Below are positions 34,701-43,136 of a stretch of 64,000 nt of DNA, one piece after another; position 1 is the stretch's first letter; the number at the start of each line of letters is the position of its first letter. The notes under the pieces are model-generated. The model was not told where the DNA came from, searched no databases, and saw only the letters and a program-made list of their open reading frames with translations. Where the stretch lies: NCBI GenBank assembly GCA_018268595.1, contig JAFDWH010000002.1, positions 1-64,000 of the forward strand, given 5' to 3'. A program made the translations under genes and the position numbers. Source of the stretch: Actinomycetota bacterium (GTDB lineage: Bacteria > Actinomycetota > Thermoleophilia > Solirubrobacterales > Solirubrobacteraceae).

Positions 34701-36278
34701 ACCGGCCGCGAGCAGCCGCTCCAGCCGCTCGGGCGCCGACCAGTCGTCGGCGTCCTGGAACATGTAGGCGTCGTAGTCGGTCTCGTCGATCACCTGCTGG
34801 ACGAGGCGGTAGGGGCCGACGTTGCGGTCGGCGTGCAGCAGCGTCACGCGGGAGTGGCGCGCGACGATCTCCAGCGGCGGCGCGTCGGAGGCGTCGTCGA
34901 TCACGACGATCCCGTCGAGCGGGCGCGTCTGCTCCTCCAGCGAGGCGAGCGCGTCCTCGAGCCACTCCTCGCACTGGTAGTGGGGGATCAGCGCGCACAC
35001 GCGGGAGTCGCCGTTGAGCCTGTGCCGCCCCTTCTTCGTGTCCTGCGTCTGCTCGCCTCGGTCCTTGGCGGTCATCTTGCGGTCCCTCGCGTCCTTCTTC
35101 GTTGTCGTGATCCCCACCACGTCCAGCAGCTCCTGCAGCACGCGCGTCGCCTCGAAGCGGTCGCGCGCGATCGCGCGCGCCGACTCCCGCTGGCGCGCGT
35201 AGTCCGACTCGATCTGCTCCACCGCCGCGACCGCCTCGTCGAGCGTCGAGACGGGGAACAGCCCGGCGCCCGTCGGCAGCGCGACGCCGAAGCCCGTGTC
35301 CTGCGTGATCACCGGCCGCCCGGCGGCCAGGTACGTCGCGCTGCGGTCGCTGAACCAGCCGCTGCGCAGCGCCACGTTCTGCTCCTTCGCGACGGTGAAC
35401 TCGGCGCGCGAGCCGGCGACGTAGCGGCGGTAGTCGTCGCCGTGCGGGTCGAACGCGAGCGCGTCCCGCACCCCCCAGCCGCGCCGCTCCAGCTCGGCGC
35501 GGTGCTCGGGTCGGTAGCTCGCGAGCGCCAGCTCGAAGGCGGCGCCGGTGCGCGCCGGCAGGTCGAGGAAGCGCGTCCACTCGCGGTCCTTGCTCCACGC
35601 GTAGTCGCGTCCGTCGAGCGTCACGCGGCGCCACGACTGGTGCCAGTTGCCGACCGTCGTGTAGGCGCGGCCGGGCGGCGTCGCGACACCGTCCCACAGG
35701 TCGCAGACGACCGGCTGGCGCGTCGGGTGGAAGCGGAAGCGCTCGGACACCGGCAGCCCGCAGCCGGGCTTGCCGAGGTTCTCCGCGAACGTGAAGAAGG
35801 CGCAGTGCGGCTCGAGGAACTCGGCGCTCGAGCGGACGCCGTTGTGCAGCTCGATCTGGAGCTGCACCGGGTCGGTCTGCAGGTACGCGAGCCGCCCGCT
35901 CGCGCTGTGCTCGGGCAGCGGCGGCGTGCCGCCGTGCAGGTTGATCACAAGCTCGGCGTCGCGGTAGAGGCGCCGCAGTCCCGCCGCGCTCAGCGGCCCG
36001 TGCACGGGCGCGCCGGCGTCGTGCAGGGCATGGTAGGCCCACCGGCCGCCGAGCCCGAAGCGGCGCAGCACGCGCTCGACGAACGCGGCCGCCTCGCGGC
36101 CCGCGTCTGCGTCGGCGGCGCCCATCAGCATCGACGGCGTGCGCCCGTGCGCCTCGACGTACCACGGCTCGAAGCCGAGGGCCTGGAAGCCGAGCAGGTA
36201 GTGGACCGTCTGCCACACGACGCCGGGGACGGGCAGCTTGGCCATCATCCCCAGCAGCACGATCCGCCGGCGGCTCAT
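31719..36278 (-). CDS. Five-module protein: CgeB-like GT, GT2, sulfotransferase, GT4 and WWLDHY domain
   Basis: One open frame of 1519 residues from ATG 36278. Modules: CgeB-like transferase (1-395; RSGWFSDRSATYLAAGRPVI near 305); Lys/Asp-rich linker; GT2 (425-650; VVIDDASDAPPLE, MFQDADDWSAPERLERL); sulfotransferase (714-905; PAPS site IGAPRSGASALAWALGQHP near 720, 3'-phosphate site VRESDAVVRSLSDP near 819); GT4 (990-1345; LVTDHFPKFSETFFAHEFAG, LSVGRLHWKKGHEFGLQA, HPAVSEGFCVSVIEAQAMG); a short coiled coil (LETLERQLNALEVQRNALEKQL, interrupted); and a WWLDHY domain (1395-1500). No stop separates the modules; I saw no frameshift signature. Likely a surface-glycan assembly and sulfation enzyme. 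Confidence 0.8.
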   Translation of the reverse strand: MSRRRIVLLGMMAKLPVPGVVWQTVHYLLGFQALGFEPWYVEAHGRTPSMLMGAADADAGREAAAFVERVLRRFGLGGRWAYHALHDAGAPVHGPLSAAGLRRLYRDAELVINLHGGTPPLPEHSASGRLAYLQTDPVQLQIELHNGVRSSAEFLEPHCAFFTFAENLGKPGCGLPVSERFRFHPTRQPVVCDLWDGVATPPGRAYTTVGNWHQSWRRVTLDGRDYAWSKDREWTRFLDLPARTGAAFELALASYRPEHRAELERRGWGVRDALAFDPHGDDYRRYVAGSRAEFTVAKEQNVALRSGWFSDRSATYLAAGRPVITQDTGFGVALPTGAGLFPVSTLDEAVAAVEQIESDYARQRESARAIARDRFEATRVLQELLDVVGITTTKKDARDRKMTAKDRGEQTQDTKKGRHRLNGDSRVCALIPHYQCEEWLEDALASLEEQTRPLDGIVVIDDASDAPPLEIVARHSRVTLLHADRNVGPYRLVQQVIDETDYDAYMFQDADDWSAPERLERLLAAGEKTGAELIGTQEIRVFCEEPEVTPIPWPLDVHKAFAAKPTAFPLLHPTSIVTRDLLRALGGFATGLRFSGDAELLRRAQHIARVVNVADHAYYRRIRENSLTTARATGLRSPERQRVMELLWDCARRNAAAVAAGQRPDLAPVEVAPPVGLRQLAGPALSGRPADGFAAAAPRPAAPPRPARRGGAPRPIFVIGAPRSGASALAWALGQHPAIPAAIDTAWMAELAKQLPAIHARTQPEGFGPERFSRVFGRAAASLIGDKLERWVDGAPELTANVPMLARLFPDARFIHVVRESDAVVRSLSDPALSSAGATGGTQIPAHLRLRLSEGEAADRWMAGARAGLEAERTLGDRVLRVTFDELVDAPEALVRRCLEFVREEWDERCMRPLRGLAAGAAAAAPAGEAGAETDPLRAAARALGDELLGRRRAPAEAIRPAAAGGGAPAGVGAAAARRGVAPRGDGRRIVLVTDHFPKFSETFFAHEFAGLLERGWDIHVLCNRSNRDQHHYFPQLRRHLESRERVHVVHDFEAQLAELQPDLVHFGYGTLALGRMHMRDILGCKVVVSFRGYDINYHGLEDPHVYDDLWAHADMVNCVSQDVWARAQRRGCPPDKPHMVITDAADLSRFAAPARTYGAVGTAKRPLRVLSVGRLHWKKGHEFGLQAVRALLDAGVAVEHRILGDGPHRESILFAIHDLGLERHVELPGARRADDVRNAMAWADVCLHPAVSEGFCVSVIEAQAMGLPIVCTDADGLGENVADGETGFVVGRRDAAALTERLTQLAADPALRERMGAAAVARAHERFGFARQLDELETLYHAALALPPVVPAGERHEAPALIETLERQLNALEVQRNALEKQLRGRIVAQGVREFVAAAVPAGSTVLVVSRGDDELIALDGRVGWHFPQAEGGVYAGHHPRDGEAAIRHLDELRARGATHLVIPATSSWWLDHYEDFRSHLEQRCAALPADPQTCVAFDLTSAPPRRRRPRAKAKAAA

Positions 36279-38326
36279 CGCTCGCCTCCGGCCACGATCG
36301 ACAGGCGCGGCTCGTCGGTCTCCCACAGCCCCAGCTCGCCGAGCACGCTGCGCGCCGTGCGGATCGCCGGCTCGAGCGGGTCGTCCTTGCGGATCCGCCG
36401 CATCGCCAGCTGCTGCAGCTCGGCGATCGCCTCCGGCTGGAGCGTGACCGGCTGCTGCGGGAGCGGCGCGCCCTGCTGCGCCGCGTGCAGCTCGGCGTAG
36501 AGGCCATCGTGCGCGAGCAGCTCGGCGTGCGTCCCCTGCTCGACGACGCGGCCGTCGTCGACCGCGAGGATCAGGTCGGCGTCGCGGATCGTCGAGAGGC
36601 GGTGCGCGACGACGAACGTCGTGCGCCCGCGGATCAACCGCGCGAGCGCGTCGAGGATCACGGCCTCGGTCTTCGAGTCGATCGACGAGGTCGGCTCGTC
36701 GAGGATCAGCACCGGCGCGTCCTTCAGGAACGCGCGCGCGACCGAGATGCGCTGGCGCTCGCCGCCCGACAGCAGCGCGCCGCGCTCGCCGAGCTTCGTG
36801 TCGTAGCCCTTCGGCAGCGCGCTGACGAACGCGTGCGCGTTGGCCGCGCGCGCCGCCGCCTCGACCTCCTCGTCGCTCGCCTCCAGCCGCCCGTAGCGGA
36901 TGTTCTCGCGGATCGAGGCGCCGAACAGCAGCGGCTCCTGCAGCACGACGCTGATGCGCGAGCGCAGCTCGTTGAGCCGCAGGTCGCGCACGTCGTGGCC
37001 GTCGAGTGTGACGCGCCCGCGGGCCGGGTCGTAGAAGCGCGTCAGCAGACTCAGCAGCGTCGACTTGCCGGCGCCGGTCGGCCCGACGATCGCGACGCAC
37101 TGGCCCGGCTCGACGCGGAAGCTGACGTCCTTCAGCGTGCCCTGCCGCCCTCCGTAGGCGAAGTCGACATGCTCGAACGCGATCGCGCCGCGTACCTGCC
37201 GCAACGCCAGCGCGCCCGGCCGCTCGACGATCTCCGGCTCCGTCTCCAGCAGCTCGAACGCGGAGCGCAGGCTGATGAACGCCTGCTGGAGCGAGCTGAA
37301 CGTCGTGGAGATCTGCTCCAGCGGCTTGTACATCGACGCGATGTAGCCCATGACGACGACCAGCTCGCCGACCGTCATGTCCTTCTGCAGCACGTGGCGC
37401 GCGCCGAAGCCGAGCACGAGCGCGGTGCCGACCGCGGTGATCATCGTGACCGCGAGCGTGAAGACGGTCTGGCGCACGGTCAGGTTCACGCGCGCGGCGA
37501 CCGCCTGCTCGCCCTGCGCGCGGAACTTGCCGTACTCGTGGCGCTCGCGGCCGAACGCGACGATCACGCGCAGCATCGACATCGCCTCGTGCACGATCGT
37601 CAGCGAGTCGCCCTCCAGCTTGCGCACGCTGTAGACGCGCGGCTCGATGTGGCGCGTGTAGTAGCCGGCCGACAGGTAGACGAACGGCACGACCGTCAGC
37701 GACAGCAGCGCGAGCGTCGGCTGGATCTGCTCGATCACGACGAACATGCCGACGAGCGTGAGGACGCTCTGCAGCAGCGGGGGGATCGACACGGTGACGG
37801 CGCCGACGGCAGCCGCCTGCGTGTTGATCTGGAACATCAGCTTCCCCATCTGCTTGCTGTCGTGGTAGGCCATCGACAGCTTCTGCGCGTGCCGGAACAT
37901 GTCGCTGCGCAGGTCCAGCACCATGCTCTGGTCGAGCTTCGTGTTGACGTAGTTGTCGTAGACCGCGAGGCCGTGCTCGAGCGCCGTCACGACCAGCCCG
38001 GCGATCACCGCGACCGCCAGCAGCTGGTAGGTCGAGAGGCCGTCGAGGAAGCCGAGCAGCGCTGGCGGCGGCTTGTTGCCGAGCACCGTGTCGAGCAGCA
38101 GCGCGAGCGGCCAGGGGCTCAGCAGCGCCATCCCGGCGGAGGCCGCCATCAGGATCAGCGAGACGACCGCGAGGCCCTTGTGCGGGCGCAGGTACGGCCC
38201 GATGTGGCGGAAGTCGAGCAGGAACGCGAACGGGCTCTCGGCCTCGTCCCTGCGCCGCATGGAGGCGAGGCGGCCGACGCTCGCGAGCGCGCGGCGCGGG
38301 AGGTGGGCGAGGTCGCGCCGGCTCAC
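36275..38326 (-). CDS. ABC exporter, fused permease and ATPase (MsbA-like)
   Basis: A 683-residue half-transporter from GTG 38326 behind GGAGGA. Six membrane helices (residues about 45-340) precede an ATPase with Walker A GPTGAGKST, Q-loop VVLQEPLLFGASIREN, signature LLSGGERQRISVARAF and Walker B VLILDEPTSSIDSKTE, then the H-loop VVAHRLSTI. A C-terminal extension of about 90 residues follows the ATPase. It probably exports the glycolipid or glycan product of the cluster. It overlaps the glycosidase-GT2 fusion and the five-module gene by four bases each. Confidence 0.88.
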   Translation of the reverse strand: MSRRDLAHLPRRALASVGRLASMRRRDEAESPFAFLLDFRHIGPYLRPHKGLAVVSLILMAASAGMALLSPWPLALLLDTVLGNKPPPALLGFLDGLSTYQLLAVAVIAGLVVTALEHGLAVYDNYVNTKLDQSMVLDLRSDMFRHAQKLSMAYHDSKQMGKLMFQINTQAAAVGAVTVSIPPLLQSVLTLVGMFVVIEQIQPTLALLSLTVVPFVYLSAGYYTRHIEPRVYSVRKLEGDSLTIVHEAMSMLRVIVAFGRERHEYGKFRAQGEQAVAARVNLTVRQTVFTLAVTMITAVGTALVLGFGARHVLQKDMTVGELVVVMGYIASMYKPLEQISTTFSSLQQAFISLRSAFELLETEPEIVERPGALALRQVRGAIAFEHVDFAYGGRQGTLKDVSFRVEPGQCVAIVGPTGAGKSTLLSLLTRFYDPARGRVTLDGHDVRDLRLNELRSRISVVLQEPLLFGASIRENIRYGRLEASDEEVEAAARAANAHAFVSALPKGYDTKLGERGALLSGGERQRISVARAFLKDAPVLILDEPTSSIDSKTEAVILDALARLIRGRTTFVVAHRLSTIRDADLILAVDDGRVVEQGTHAELLAHDGLYAELHAAQQGAPLPQQPVTLQPEAIAELQQLAMRRIRKDDPLEPAIRTARSVLGELGLWETDEPRLSIVAGGER

Positions 38327-40908
38327 GAGCGATCCTCCTCCGTGCCGCGCACGGCGCGCAGCGCGACGGCCGTCGCGGCGCCGCACTCGAACGTCGCGCA
38401 CGCGAGCAGCAGCGTCAGCGGCGCACCGGCGAGCGCGGCCGTCGCCCACTCCTCGAACGCGCTCGCCGCCGCCGCGCAGGTCGCCAGCCCGCCGAGCGCC
38501 AGGCGCCCGAGCCGCGGCAGGCACGGCTGCAGGCGCACGCGCACGAGCTGGCGCCCGCGCCCGTGCTCCTCGACCGCGGCGCGCACGCGCACGCCGCCGA
38601 ACGCGCCGGCCGCCGTGTGCAACTCCCAGCGCTCGCAGCCGCCGCCGCGGCGCACGCGCAGGCCGCCGGCGCGCAGGCCGTCCTCGAGCACCGCGACGTG
38701 CTCGGTCAGCGTGCACCAGCGCTCGTGCCAGGCCGACACGACGCGCGGGCGCGGCAGGCGGAAGCCGCGCCGGCAGCCGCGGCGCCACGGCGTCAGCCCG
38801 CGCTCGACGCGGCCGGCGAGCCGCGCCGCCGGCTGCAGCAGCACGAGCAGCGCGGTCAGCGCGCCGCCGGCGAGGCGGCGGTGCGGCGGCCGGTCGCGCA
38901 CGTCGCAACGGCGGGCGGTCGCGAGCGCCTGCCACAGCGGCAGGGCGAGCGCGAGCGCGAGCAGCGGGAGCGCGGCCAGCAGCGGCCGCGCGAGCAGGCC
39001 GAGCGCGCTCGTCGCGGCGAGCCCGGCGACCACGAGCCACCACTCGGGCGCGCCCGCGAGCGCGACCAGCAGCGGCTGCGGCCGCTCGATCCCGGGCTGG
39101 AAGGCGCCGCCGCCGAACTGGCCGTAGTAGACGCGCTGGCGGCGCAGCGGCACGGAGCCGCGGCCGTAGATGCGCCCGCCCCAGGCGAGGTGGCCGGGCG
39201 TGTTGTACTTCTCCGGCCAGGTGTGCTCGAGCAGCGCCTCGGCGCGACCGTAGCCGCGCTGCTGGCGCCAGAAGCGGCGCACGCTGCCGCGCCGGTGGTG
39301 CCACACGACGGCGGCCGGGTGGAAGCCCAGCGTCCAGCCGCGCTCCTGGATCCGCCAGCAGACGTCGACGTCGTCGCCGGCGACGCGGTAGCGCGGGTCG
39401 AAGCCGCCGATCGCCATCAGGCGATCTCTGCGGAACGCCATGTTGCAGCCCGGGATGTGCTCGGCGACGGTGTCGCTCAGCAGCACGTGGACCGGCCCGC
39501 CGGGCGCGTTCGCGACGCACTCGGCGACGAGCCCGTCGCTGGGGATCGGCAGGTTGGGGCCGCCGACGCCGGCGTGGACGCCGTCGCGCAGCGCGAGCGC
39601 GACGTAGTCGAGCCACTGCGGGTCGGGGTAGGCGTCGTCGTCGATGTAGGCGACGAGCTCGCCGCTCGCCGCCTCCATGCCGACGTTGCGGGCGGCGCTG
39701 AGGCCGCGGTTCGGCGTCGAGATCAGACGCACGCCGGGCCGGGCGGCGGCGATCCGCGCGGTGTCGTCGGTCGAGCCGTCGTCGACGACGATCGTCTCGT
39801 AGTCGGGATAGTCGAGCCGGGCGATCGCGTCGAGCGTCTCGCCGATCGTGGCGGCGCCGTTGCAGGAGCAGACGACGACGGACACGCGCGCCCGGCGCGC
39901 GGCGCGCGTGTCGCCGAGCGGCAGGCGCGCGTACGCGCCGCGCGCGGCGGCGAGCGCCGGCTTCGGCCGCCGTGCGCGGTCCACCAGCCCGAAGTCCCAG
40001 TCGGTCACCTCGGCGCCGCCGGTGTGCCACGCGTCGGTCCACGCGAACAGGAACGTGCCGGCGCAGCCGCCCGCGAAGCTCGCGCGGACTTGCTCGCGCA
40101 GCGCGCGCGCCTGCGCCTCGCGTCCGTGGCGGCGGCTGTCGAGCCCCAGCTCGCTGATCACGAGCGGCCGCTCGCCGGCGCGATTCTGCAGGCGCGCGAG
40201 GTAGGCGGCGAGCTTCGCCGGATCCTCCAGGTAGACGTTGTAGGAGACGTAGTCGAGGCCCGGCAGCTCGAGGTACTCGGTGCTGGGGAAGCTGGCGTAG
40301 CTGACGAGCGCGCCCGGGTCTTCCAGCTTCGCCGCGCGCCGCAGCCGCTCGACGAAGCGCTCGACGGCGCGGCGGCCGTGCCAGCGCACGATCGAGGCGG
40401 GGATCTCGTTGCCGACGAGGAAGCCGAGCAGCGCCGGGTGCCCGGCGCAGGCGGCGACGCCCGCGCGCACGCGCGCTTCGATCGCGGCGGCGCGGCGGCG
40501 CGAGTCGAGGAACGCGACGTGCTGCTCCCACGGCAGGCCGACCGTCACCCACAGGCCGTGGCGCAGCGCCGCGTCGAGCAGCCAGCGCGGCGGGACCGTG
40601 TAGGTGCGCAGCGCGTTGATCCCGTTGGCGGCCATCGCGGCGAGGTCGGCGTCGACCTGCGCGCGGCCGGGGTAGGGCGCTCCGTCCTCTGCGGGCGCGA
40701 ACGTTCCGTACGTGACGCCCGCCAGCCACAGCCGCTCCGCGCCGACCGCGAGGAACTTGCCGTCGACGTGCGGGCGGGGGCCGTCGGCCTGCGGGCGCGG
40801 ACCGGCGTGCGGCGGCGCGACCGGGGCGAGCAGCGCCGGACGGCGGAGGATCGGAGTGTCTGCGAGAGGGCGGCTCGGAGCGGCCGCGGTGCCCAGCTGC
40901 GTCGTCAT
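38323..40908 (-). CDS. Fusion of a TIM-barrel glycosidase-like domain and a membrane GT2
   Basis: An 861-residue protein from ATG 40908. Residues about 45-335 look like a GH2/GH5-type barrel: DGKFLAVGAERLWLAGVTYG, LLGFLVGNEIP (acid/base Glu after Asn), VISELGLDSRR (candidate nucleophile Glu), FLFAWTDAWHTGG. Residues about 350-640 are GT2: RARVSVVVCSCNGAATIGETL, IVVDDGSTDDTARI, AYIDDDAYPDP, and CWRIQERGWTLGFHPAAVVWHHRR (Q/RXXRW-like region). Several hydrophobic helices follow. It may make and trim, or sense, the same polymer. It starts the minus-strand glycan operon, opposite the gene at 41047. Confidence 0.82.
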   Translation of the reverse strand: MTTQLGTAAAPSRPLADTPILRRPALLAPVAPPHAGPRPQADGPRPHVDGKFLAVGAERLWLAGVTYGTFAPAEDGAPYPGRAQVDADLAAMAANGINALRTYTVPPRWLLDAALRHGLWVTVGLPWEQHVAFLDSRRRAAAIEARVRAGVAACAGHPALLGFLVGNEIPASIVRWHGRRAVERFVERLRRAAKLEDPGALVSYASFPSTEYLELPGLDYVSYNVYLEDPAKLAAYLARLQNRAGERPLVISELGLDSRRHGREAQARALREQVRASFAGGCAGTFLFAWTDAWHTGGAEVTDWDFGLVDRARRPKPALAAARGAYARLPLGDTRAARRARVSVVVCSCNGAATIGETLDAIARLDYPDYETIVVDDGSTDDTARIAAARPGVRLISTPNRGLSAARNVGMEAASGELVAYIDDDAYPDPQWLDYVALALRDGVHAGVGGPNLPIPSDGLVAECVANAPGGPVHVLLSDTVAEHIPGCNMAFRRDRLMAIGGFDPRYRVAGDDVDVCWRIQERGWTLGFHPAAVVWHHRRGSVRRFWRQQRGYGRAEALLEHTWPEKYNTPGHLAWGGRIYGRGSVPLRRQRVYYGQFGGGAFQPGIERPQPLLVALAGAPEWWLVVAGLAATSALGLLARPLLAALPLLALALALPLWQALATARRCDVRDRPPHRRLAGGALTALLVLLQPAARLAGRVERGLTPWRRGCRRGFRLPRPRVVSAWHERWCTLTEHVAVLEDGLRAGGLRVRRGGGCERWELHTAAGAFGGVRVRAAVEEHGRGRQLVRVRLQPCLPRLGRLALGGLATCAAAASAFEEWATAALAGAPLTLLLACATFECGAATAVALRAVRGTEEDRS

Positions 40909-41046
40909 CGTTCCCGCTCTGGAAGGGGCGGGCGAACATAGGGGCGGGCGCCGGGACGGTCGATCTCACCTTGGACGTGCGTCCGAGCGCGTTGGTGAGG
41001 GATGGTGAGGTTTCCCCCTGGGAGATGGGGTGGGGACCCCAGGTAA

Positions 41047-42186
41047 ATGAAGCTGCTTAGTAACGCTGTTAATACACGTGTGGTAGTCGGCGGGATGGTC
41101 GCCTCCGTGCCCGGCCACGGCGGCGCGACGTGGGCCGCGCTGCAGTACGCGCTCGGCCTGCGCGCGCTCGGCCACGACGTGCTGCTGCTCGACGAGGTGC
41201 GCGGCCCGGGCGACCCGGCCGCGCGCGCGGCGTGCCTCGCGCACGTGGTCGACGCGTTCGGGCTGGAGGGGCGCGCCGCGCTGCTGACCGGCGCGGGCGG
41301 CAGCGTCGGCATCGCGTACGACGAGGTGGTCGCGTTCGCCGCGAGCGCCGACCTGCTCGTCAACCTCGCCGGCACCGTGCGCGACCCGCGCGTGCTGGAG
41401 GCGGTCCCGCGGCGGCTGCTGGTCGACCTCGACCCGGCCTTCACGCAGCTCTGGCATGCGCAAGGGGTCGACGTCGGGATCGCCGCGCACGACCGCTTCG
41501 CATCGGTCGGGCTGCGCCTGCACGCGCCCGAGTGCGACGTGCCGGACGGCGGCGTGCGCTGGGAGCCGACGCTGCCGCCGGTCGCGCTGGAGCGCTGGCC
41601 GGCGGCCGGCGAGGAGCCGACCGAGGGGCTGACGGCGATCGCCAACTGGCGCTCGTACGGCACGCTCGAGCACGCGGGCGTGCGCTACGGGCAGAAGGCG
41701 CACAGCGTGCGCGCGCTGATCGACCTGCCGCGGCGACTCGCCGAGCCGCCGCGCTTCGCGCTGCTGATCGACCCGGCGGAGGCGCGCGACATCGCAGAGC
41801 TGCACCGCCACGGCTGGGTGCTGATCGACGCCGCGCACGAGACCGCCACGCCGGAGGGGTACGCGCGCTTCGTGCGCGCCTCGGAGGCGGAGCTGGGGAT
41901 CGCGAAGGAGGGCTACCTCGTCAGCCGCTGCGGCTGGTTCAGCGACCGCTCCGCCTGCTACCTCGCGAGCGGGCGACCGGTGATCGCGCAGCGCACCGGC
42001 TGGCAGCACGTGCTGCCGGAGGGCGAGGGACTGCTCGGCTTCGACGACGCGGCCGGGGCGGCGGAGGCGGTCGCAGCGGTGCGCGCCGAGCCGGCGCGTC
42101 ACGCGGCGGCGGCGCGCGCGCTGGCCGAGCAGTGGCTCGACGCGCGGCGCGTGCTGCCGGCGCTGCTGGAGGTGGGACTCGGGTGA
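41047..42186 (+). CDS. CgeB-like glycosyltransferase, paralog 4
   Basis: Fourth unit of the CgeB-like family in the cluster (the third is the N-terminal module at 31719-36278). Landmarks: LVDLDPAFTQLWHAQG, RWEPTLPPVALERWP, AIANWRSYGTLEHAGVR, and SRCGWFSDRSACYLASGRPV followed by IAQRTGW. At 379 residues it is slightly shorter than its relatives. ATG 41047 gives an AT-rich start (MKLLSNAVNTRVVVGG); GTG 41080 is an alternative that would match the short N termini of the paralogs. It opens the plus-strand operon with APH and ChbG genes. Confidence 0.73.
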   Translation: MKLLSNAVNTRVVVGGMVASVPGHGGATWAALQYALGLRALGHDVLLLDEVRGPGDPAARAACLAHVVDAFGLEGRAALLTGAGGSVGIAYDEVVAFAASADLLVNLAGTVRDPRVLEAVPRRLLVDLDPAFTQLWHAQGVDVGIAAHDRFASVGLRLHAPECDVPDGGVRWEPTLPPVALERWPAAGEEPTEGLTAIANWRSYGTLEHAGVRYGQKAHSVRALIDLPRRLAEPPRFALLIDPAEARDIAELHRHGWVLIDAAHETATPEGYARFVRASEAELGIAKEGYLVSRCGWFSDRSACYLASGRPVIAQRTGWQHVLPEGEGLLGFDDAAGAAEAVAAVRAEPARHAAAARALAEQWLDARRVLPALLEVGLG

Positions 42187-43136
42187 GCGGCGGCGCGCCC
42201 GACGCCGCCGGCGTGCGCCCGCCGGCGCGGCCCGCGTCGCGGGTCGCCGACGACGCGCTGGCCGACGCGCTCGCGGCCGCGCTGCCGCCGCCCGTCCGCA
42301 TCCGCGCGCGGCGCGACTCGCCGTACGCGTCGAGCTTCCCGCTCGCCGAGCTGGACGTCGAGGCCGGCGACGGCGAACGGCTGACGGTCGTGTGGAAGGA
42401 CCTCACGCCGGCCGCGCTGCTGCCCGGCGGGCGCGCCGCGCGCAGCGAGGGAGTCCCCGACCCGGCGCGCGAGCTGCGCGCCTACGCGCTGCTCGACGGC
42501 GCCGGGCTCGGCACGCCGCGCCGGCTCGCCGCCGTGCACGCGCCGGGGCGCGCGTGGCTGTTCCTGGAGGCGGTGCACGGCGCCCGGCTGGAGCACGTCG
42601 GCGAGCCGGCCGCCTGGCGGGCGGTCGCGCGCTGGCTCGCGCGCGCGCACGTGGCCCTGACGGCGCGGGCCGCGGACGACCCGGAGTGGCCGCCGCCATG
42701 GCAGCCGCCCGCGCTCGCCGCGCGCGAGCCGCGCGTCGTAGCGCTCCTGCCCGCACTCGACGCCGCCCGCGCGCGCCTCGCCGCCGCGCCGCCGGCGGTC
42801 ATCCACGGCGAGCTGTACGCCGCCAACGTGCTGGTCGCGGGCGAGCGCGTCTGCGCGCTCGACTGGGAGACGATCGCGCGCGGCCCGGCGCTGCTCGACC
42901 TCGCGGCGCTCACCGCCGGCGCGTGGGACGACCCCGACGAGCCGCTCGCCGAGGCGTACCGCACGGCGCTGCCCGCTCCCCCGCCGCGCGACGCGTTCCA
43001 CGCCGACCTCGCCGCCGCCCGCCTGCTGACGGCGGCGCGCTGGCTCGCCGCGCCCGCCGGCTGGACGCCGCCGCCCGAGCAGGCGCGCGACTGGCTGAGC
43101 GACGCGGAGGCGATCGCGGGGAGAATGGAGCCATGA
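42183..43136 (+). CDS. APH/choline-kinase-like phosphotransferase
   Basis: A 317-residue protein from GTG 42183 that overlaps the previous stop. The kinase pattern is present: ERLTVVWKDLTPAAL (Lys for ATP), AWLFLEAVHGARLEHVGE, the catalytic loop VIHGELYAANVLV (His-Gly-Glu in place of HGD, with the following Asn), and VCALDWETIARGPALLDLA (Asp-Trp-Glu metal site). It may phosphorylate a sugar or amino sugar of the glycan pathway, or act as a resistance enzyme. The HGE variant makes the degree of activity uncertain. Confidence 0.75.
   Translation: MSGGAPDAAGVRPPARPASRVADDALADALAAALPPPVRIRARRDSPYASSFPLAELDVEAGDGERLTVVWKDLTPAALLPGGRAARSEGVPDPARELRAYALLDGAGLGTPRRLAAVHAPGRAWLFLEAVHGARLEHVGEPAAWRAVARWLARAHVALTARAADDPEWPPPWQPPALAAREPRVVALLPALDAARARLAAAPPAVIHGELYAANVLVAGERVCALDWETIARGPALLDLAALTAGAWDDPDEPLAEAYRTALPAPPPRDAFHADLAAARLLTAARWLAAPAGWTPPPEQARDWLSDAEAIAGRMEP

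Noticed and set aside
31836-36500. A plus-strand open frame of 1554 codons opposite the five-module gene
   Set aside because: It lies exactly antisense to well-supported enzyme motifs, is Arg/His/Glu-rich without domains, and reflects the GC-rich third positions of the real gene.
36275-40969. Very long minus-strand frame covering both the ABC exporter and the glycosidase-GT2 gene
   Set aside because: Only the part after GTG 38326 has exporter motifs; upstream the real product is in another frame, ending in a GTGA overlap.
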